From Syntrophaceae bacterium (lineage in GTDB: Bacteria > Desulfobacterota > Syntrophia > Syntrophales > UBA2185), in NCBI GenBank assembly GCA_003153775.1, contig PMBI01000064.1, positions 1 through 34,952 on the forward strand: a stretch of DNA of 34,952 nt. The letters run 5' to 3'. The stretch's first letter is position 1, and every line of letters begins with the position of its first letter. The position numbers and the translations under genes are program-made. This document shows, piece after piece, positions 31,724-34,952 of this stretch. Under the pieces are notes generated by a model. That model saw only the letters and a list, made by a program, of their open reading frames with translations. It was not told the DNA's origin and did not search any database.

Positions 31724-33634
31724 CTATCTTCTATCCAACTCTGTCCTCACGGCCATTCCCAGTTTCTCTATGACATACGGCTTCCTCACATAGACGCCCG
31801 CACCGAGGGTCTGGGCTGCACGCACTTGATCCGACTCCGAAAAACCGCTCACGATTATCGCCTTTTGTCGGGGATGGATCTCAACGATGCTTCGGTAGGT
31901 GTCCAGTCCATCCATACCTGGGTCCATAATCATGTCCAGAACTATGAGATCAATCTTGCGTTCCTTTAAGTACGCTATTGCTTCCTCACCACTGGAAACA
32001 CTCGCTACATTGTAATTCAGTTTCCCGAGCATGCCTGCCGCCAGCTCACACTGCTCCTTGACATCATCCACAATGAGAATGGATTCTCCTTTGCCTACGT
32101 ATTCGGATATTGATATGGCAGCAGCTTCAGCAGAGATATCTTCCCTCGTTACGGGAAAATAAATGGTAAAGGTACTCCCTTCCCCTTCTTCGCTCTCTAC
32201 GTTGATGTATCCGTTATGATCCTTCACCGTGCCCCAGACCACCGTCAACCCCAATCCGGTCCCGCTCCGCCCCATGACCTTTTTCGTATAAAACGGCTCA
32301 AAGATATGCTTCAGATCGAAAGCCACTATACCTTCTCCCGTGTCAGATACGGAAAGAACAACATAGTCTCCCTCCCTGACATCATCATAGCCTTGAATGG
32401 GTTTATCCAGATACTGATTGGCCGTTTTGATGGTTACAATGCCGCCTTTCGGCATGGCCTCAGTCGCATTTGAAAGCAGATTGAATAAGGTCTTGCCAAG
32501 ATGCACGGAGGAACCGGAAATATTCAAGAGCCCCCGATCAAGATCGGTCTTGATCTTTACAGAGGGGTGGTAAGAAGACAGCTTCTCAAACTCCGGCGAC
32601 TGCTGACAGTCAGCGATGATCTTATTCAGATTAAGGACCTCTCTGTTGGAGACTCCTCTTCTCGTCAGTGTCAGCAGATCCTGAACAATCGCAGCAGCCT
32701 TCCGTGCCCCGTCCATAATTTTCACGAGCCTGGGTCCGATTGATCTTGACTTATCATCATCCATAAGGAGCATTTCTGCATAACCGACGACAATGCCCAT
32801 AACATTGTTGAGATCGTGGGCGACGCCGCCTGCCAAAGTCCCTAATAATTCCATCTTCTCGGCTCGCTGTAGACGCTCCTGCAGCCTTCTCTTCTCCTCT
32901 TCGGCCTGCCTGTGTTCTGTAACGTCGCGAATGATGCCACGAAACCCGATGGGTTGTCCTGTTGGATTCCGTATAAGAGAAGCGGAGGCTTCAACATTTC
33001 TTTTCGACCCATCTTTCCTTATCATTTCTCCATCAATCCGCGTACGAGGTTTTCCAGTTGTGTAAATTTCATTGAAGTATTTAAAGGCCTTTTTTGCATT
33101 ATCCCCCTCAGCAAGCTTGAAAGCATTCATGCCCATCAATTCCTCTCGAGAATATCCATAAATCCTCCGGCATGCCTCATTAAAAAAAGTAACGTTGCCG
33201 ACAAGATCCAGTTCATAATAGCCTTCTTCAATGTTCTCGAGAATGTTGCCATACTTCTCTTCACTTTCGTGCAATTCTTTTTTCGTTTGATCTAGTGACT
33301 CTGTAGTTTTCTCAAGACGCTCTATCAGGCGGTTTAGAGAGGATGATATTTCATTCAACTCCACTGCTTCCTGGCGGATATTCAATGATAATCTTTCGCC
33401 GCCTTCCGTTGCTTTTTTTAGGAAATCAGCAGTGTTGGAAACCGCATCAAAAACATAACGGACTAATATGATGCCAATAACAGCCAGTGCTATAATAAGA
33501 AAAAAGAGGATGATATGGGCTGGAGATAAGGAGACATTTTGCTCGTAAAAAATGTAAAATAGGACAATAAACGGTAAGACGAAAATACAGGAAATAATGA
33601 TCATCAACCTGTTACTCAAATGTTCTGCTTGCAT
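31724..33634 (-). CDS. membrane-bound hybrid histidine kinase (PAS-HisKA-HATPase-REC)
   Basis: The protein has 636 residues with SD GAGGAG before the ATG. Two membrane helices (about 10-30 and 40-60) enclose a very short loop, then a linker about 60-120 (HAMP-like) and a helical segment. A PAS domain (about 125-245) carries the PAC tail GFRGIIRDVTEHR. HisKA has phospho-acceptor His273 in GGVAHDLNN. The ATPase holds N389 (NLLSNATEAM), DTGEG (431-435) and SGTGLGL (457-463). A C-terminal receiver has Asp567 in LIVLDMIMDPGMDG. The signal probably is intracellular or membrane-borne, as no large periplasmic domain exists. The output regulator is not adjacent. It lies 287 bases upstream of the CARDB gene, so linkage to the exported cluster is only positional. 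Confidence 0.95.
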   Translation of the reverse strand: MQAEHLSNRLMIIISCIFVLPFIVLFYIFYEQNVSLSPAHIILFFLIIALAVIGIILVRYVFDAVSNTADFLKKATEGGERLSLNIRQEAVELNEISSSLNRLIERLEKTTESLDQTKKELHESEEKYGNILENIEEGYYELDLVGNVTFFNEACRRIYGYSREELMGMNAFKLAEGDNAKKAFKYFNEIYTTGKPRTRIDGEMIRKDGSKRNVEASASLIRNPTGQPIGFRGIIRDVTEHRQAEEEKRRLQERLQRAEKMELLGTLAGGVAHDLNNVMGIVVGYAEMLLMDDDKSRSIGPRLVKIMDGARKAAAIVQDLLTLTRRGVSNREVLNLNKIIADCQQSPEFEKLSSYHPSVKIKTDLDRGLLNISGSSVHLGKTLFNLLSNATEAMPKGGIVTIKTANQYLDKPIQGYDDVREGDYVVLSVSDTGEGIVAFDLKHIFEPFYTKKVMGRSGTGLGLTVVWGTVKDHNGYINVESEEGEGSTFTIYFPVTREDISAEAAAISISEYVGKGESILIVDDVKEQCELAAGMLGKLNYNVASVSSGEEAIAYLKERKIDLIVLDMIMDPGMDGLDTYRSIVEIHPRQKAIIVSGFSESDQVRAAQTLGAGVYVRKPYVIEKLGMAVRTELDRR

Positions 33635-33850
33635 ATCGACTCCTCGCTTGCTCGCACAAACCTACTTAACCCCGGAAACAGAAAAAGCCTGCATCTCACT
33701 TAGCCAAAAGCTCCTCTAACCACTTCCACAACACACATAATACTCTTAAAGGCAAATATTTCTACAGTATACTATTAATAAATACCACAGATTCTGAAAA
33801 ATATTATGAAAATTAGACAGCCAAAAAATTTAAGATTACCTATAATCAAA
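33635..33850. other. intergenic, no gene seen
   Basis: These roughly 215 AT-rich bases between the histidine kinase start and the transposase remnant should hold the kinase promoter. No palindrome or small gene could be supported. Confidence 0.5.
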
Positions 33851-33852
33851 TT

Positions 33853-34050
33853 TTACAGAAGACCGACGACCTGAATAAATGGCCTTGGCTTTTTCAAAAA
33901 GTGGGCCTCCCGCCTCATCCGATATTTCTCAAAGTAAATGAGCTCCGTTTTCAACGTACGAAAGAACGATTCCATTATGGCATTGTCATAACAATTACCC
34001 GTCGAACTCATGCTCTGTAAAAAACCGCACTGAGTCCCCCGAACTGAAAC
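33853..34050 (-). pseudogene. IS3-family transposase (OrfB) C-terminal remnant
   Basis: The minus strand encodes [20 protein letters not shown] followed by [20 protein letters not shown], the catalytic-core end of IS3-group rve transposases (with the DDE Glu in MESFF). Upstream of RGTQ the match stops, and about a dozen residues normally between RGTQY and HGFLQSM are missing, so there is an internal deletion as well as loss of the 5' part. After KYRMRREA the frame no longer matches, so the 3' end is lost too. Adjacent bases up to 34080 (GTTCACTAAATTGGGGGAAG) resemble an IS3-type terminal repeat. The element is dead. Confidence 0.85.
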
Positions 34051-34235
34051 TCTTTGGGGTGTTCACTAAATTGGGGGAAGATCAGGCAGAAATGTGCAGG
34101 ATCATAAGAATGACTGTGGAGTGGGTTGGGTTCAACAACCCACTCCTCCTCGTTCAATTACATTAGAGCAGATTTCCCTTGGATTACTATTTCGCAATGC
34201 AAATATTCAAAACAGTCTGACACTCTTCCGGTTGA

Positions 34236-34691
34236 TCATTCCACAAAATGTCTATCAGGCGCTTTCATTGCTGGAGTGAAAACTGAAACAGCTATCAATG
34301 GCTCAGTACCGGTATTTTTTGTAGCATGGACTTTATTCATAGGGTTGAAATGAAGACTTCCCGGTTTAACATCAACCCATTTGCCATTGATGAACATTTG
34401 TCCTGTTCCTTTAATTACATATACGGCTTCATCGTGTGTTTTATGAAGATGTGGTTTTATTACAGCACCCTCAGCTACTCTCAGGACTGAAAGGGTGACC
34501 GTATCGTCTTGAGCAATGTTGATCAACTGAAATTTTTCACCAGCCTTTAAGGGATTGTCTTTAAGTATTTCGTCTATATTGGTGATGATCTGAGAGGTTG
34601 TGTCTGCCGCATGTATGGAAACTGAAGGTGCAAGGAAAATGAACAGAAAAACAATAATTCCGCAAATAGTCATATTTCTTCTTAATAACAT
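34236..34691 (-). CDS. exported cupin-domain protein
   Basis: The protein has 151 residues with SD AAGGAG before the ATG. A signal peptide ends near residue 29 (SIHAAD). The cupin barrel covers about 55-140: motif 1 is KPHLHKTHDEAVYVIKGTG with candidate metal ligands His81, His83 and Glu88, and motif 2 is GSLHFNPMNKVHATKN with His122. A single-domain cupin of this size usually binds one divalent metal; substrate or sensing role unknown. Upstream of its start (34692-34952) no further gene was recognised. Confidence 0.88.
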   Translation of the reverse strand: MLLRRNMTICGIIVFLFIFLAPSVSIHAADTTSQIITNIDEILKDNPLKAGEKFQLINIAQDDTVTLSVLRVAEGAVIKPHLHKTHDEAVYVIKGTGQMFINGKWVDVKPGSLHFNPMNKVHATKNTGTEPLIAVSVFTPAMKAPDRHFVE

Positions 34692-34952
34692 AATGATTAC
34701 TCCTTTCTGATTTGGTTAGTAACTTTTATCTTGGGATGAAAAAATCGAGGGGCCTCCAAAGGGTTCGAGTCCGCGGTGAGAGGTTGATTCGAGATCCGAT
34801 GGTTTGATAGAACCTACTTATTTTTAATGAAACCGTCAAGAAGATTTAACGATTACGCTTTGAATCAGTGTATTGAATGGCGAAAATTCAAAATCATCCT
34901 TTCAGGAAGTTACAAATACAATCTTTATCAGAAAATTTCACGCTAAGAACTA

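Noticed and set aside
34760-34790. GGTTCGAGTCC resembling a tRNA T-loop
   Set aside because: The flanking 5-base arms do not pair and no D-arm, anticodon arm or acceptor stem could be found.

Overview
The window looks like chromosome from a Gram-negative (diderm) bacterium, most likely a deltaproteobacterial or Desulfobacterota-type anaerobe. That is an inference from gene content: many Sec-exported proteins, an outer-membrane-barrel C-terminus ending in Phe, two candidate -24/-12 (sigma-54) promoters, HDOD and hybrid histidine-kinase signalling, and a KdpD/USP/EIIA fusion. No rRNA, tRNA or CRISPR array was seen. Genes were called by reading ORFs, motifs and Shine-Dalgarno (SD) sites; no database search was run.

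Layout. 1-489: 3' end of a barrel-like protein. 627-2306: kinase-less KdpD/USP/PTS-EIIA fusion. 3853-2359 (minus): lipoprotein thiol peroxidase, FAD/NAD reductase, and a 29-residue membrane peptide, probably one operon. 7285-3966 (minus): pgi-pgm sugar-phosphate pair with ATGA overlap. 7611-8570: UbiA-type prenyltransferase. 10222-8636 (minus): exported caspase-like protein with a DUF1566 tail. 10837-10556 (minus): Lys-rich exported protein with a candidate sigma-54 promoter, two upstream palindromes and a strong terminator. 12024-11230 (minus): orphan ModA-like binding protein. 12323-14132: exported OB-fold (MamS/MamX-like) protein, small unknown ORFs and a membrane zinc-ribbon protein.

20203-14334 is a tightly spaced minus-strand run of six genes: an unusual DsbC-like/caspase fusion, a DUF4384 protein, a small exported protein, a SnoaL-like protein, an Old Yellow Enzyme with a C-terminal Cys cluster, and an amino-acid permease. 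A mosaic of palindromes lies upstream. 20504-24268 (plus) holds a DASS-type anion symporter, a cytoplasmic gamma-glutamyltransferase and a hotdog thioesterase. 24284-26071 holds a doubtful small exported ORF, a nitroreductase and a cluster of repeats. 26072-27347 holds an unknown protein and an HDOD protein.

31436-27605 (minus) is a run of exported proteins: CARDB, a Cys-containing small protein probably separated from CARDB by a frameshift at a G6 tract, a coiled coil, a small helical protein and a KNH/Ig-like protein. A roughly 100-bp direct repeat occurs twice around the last gene. A membrane-bound hybrid histidine kinase, an IS3-family transposase remnant and an exported cupin close the window.

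The most unusual item is the DsbC-like/caspase fusion (18827-20203), next to a DUF4384 protein and with a second exported caspase-like protein elsewhere in the window. This suggests a periplasmic caspase-fold theme in which a thiol-redox module is joined to a Cys protease.
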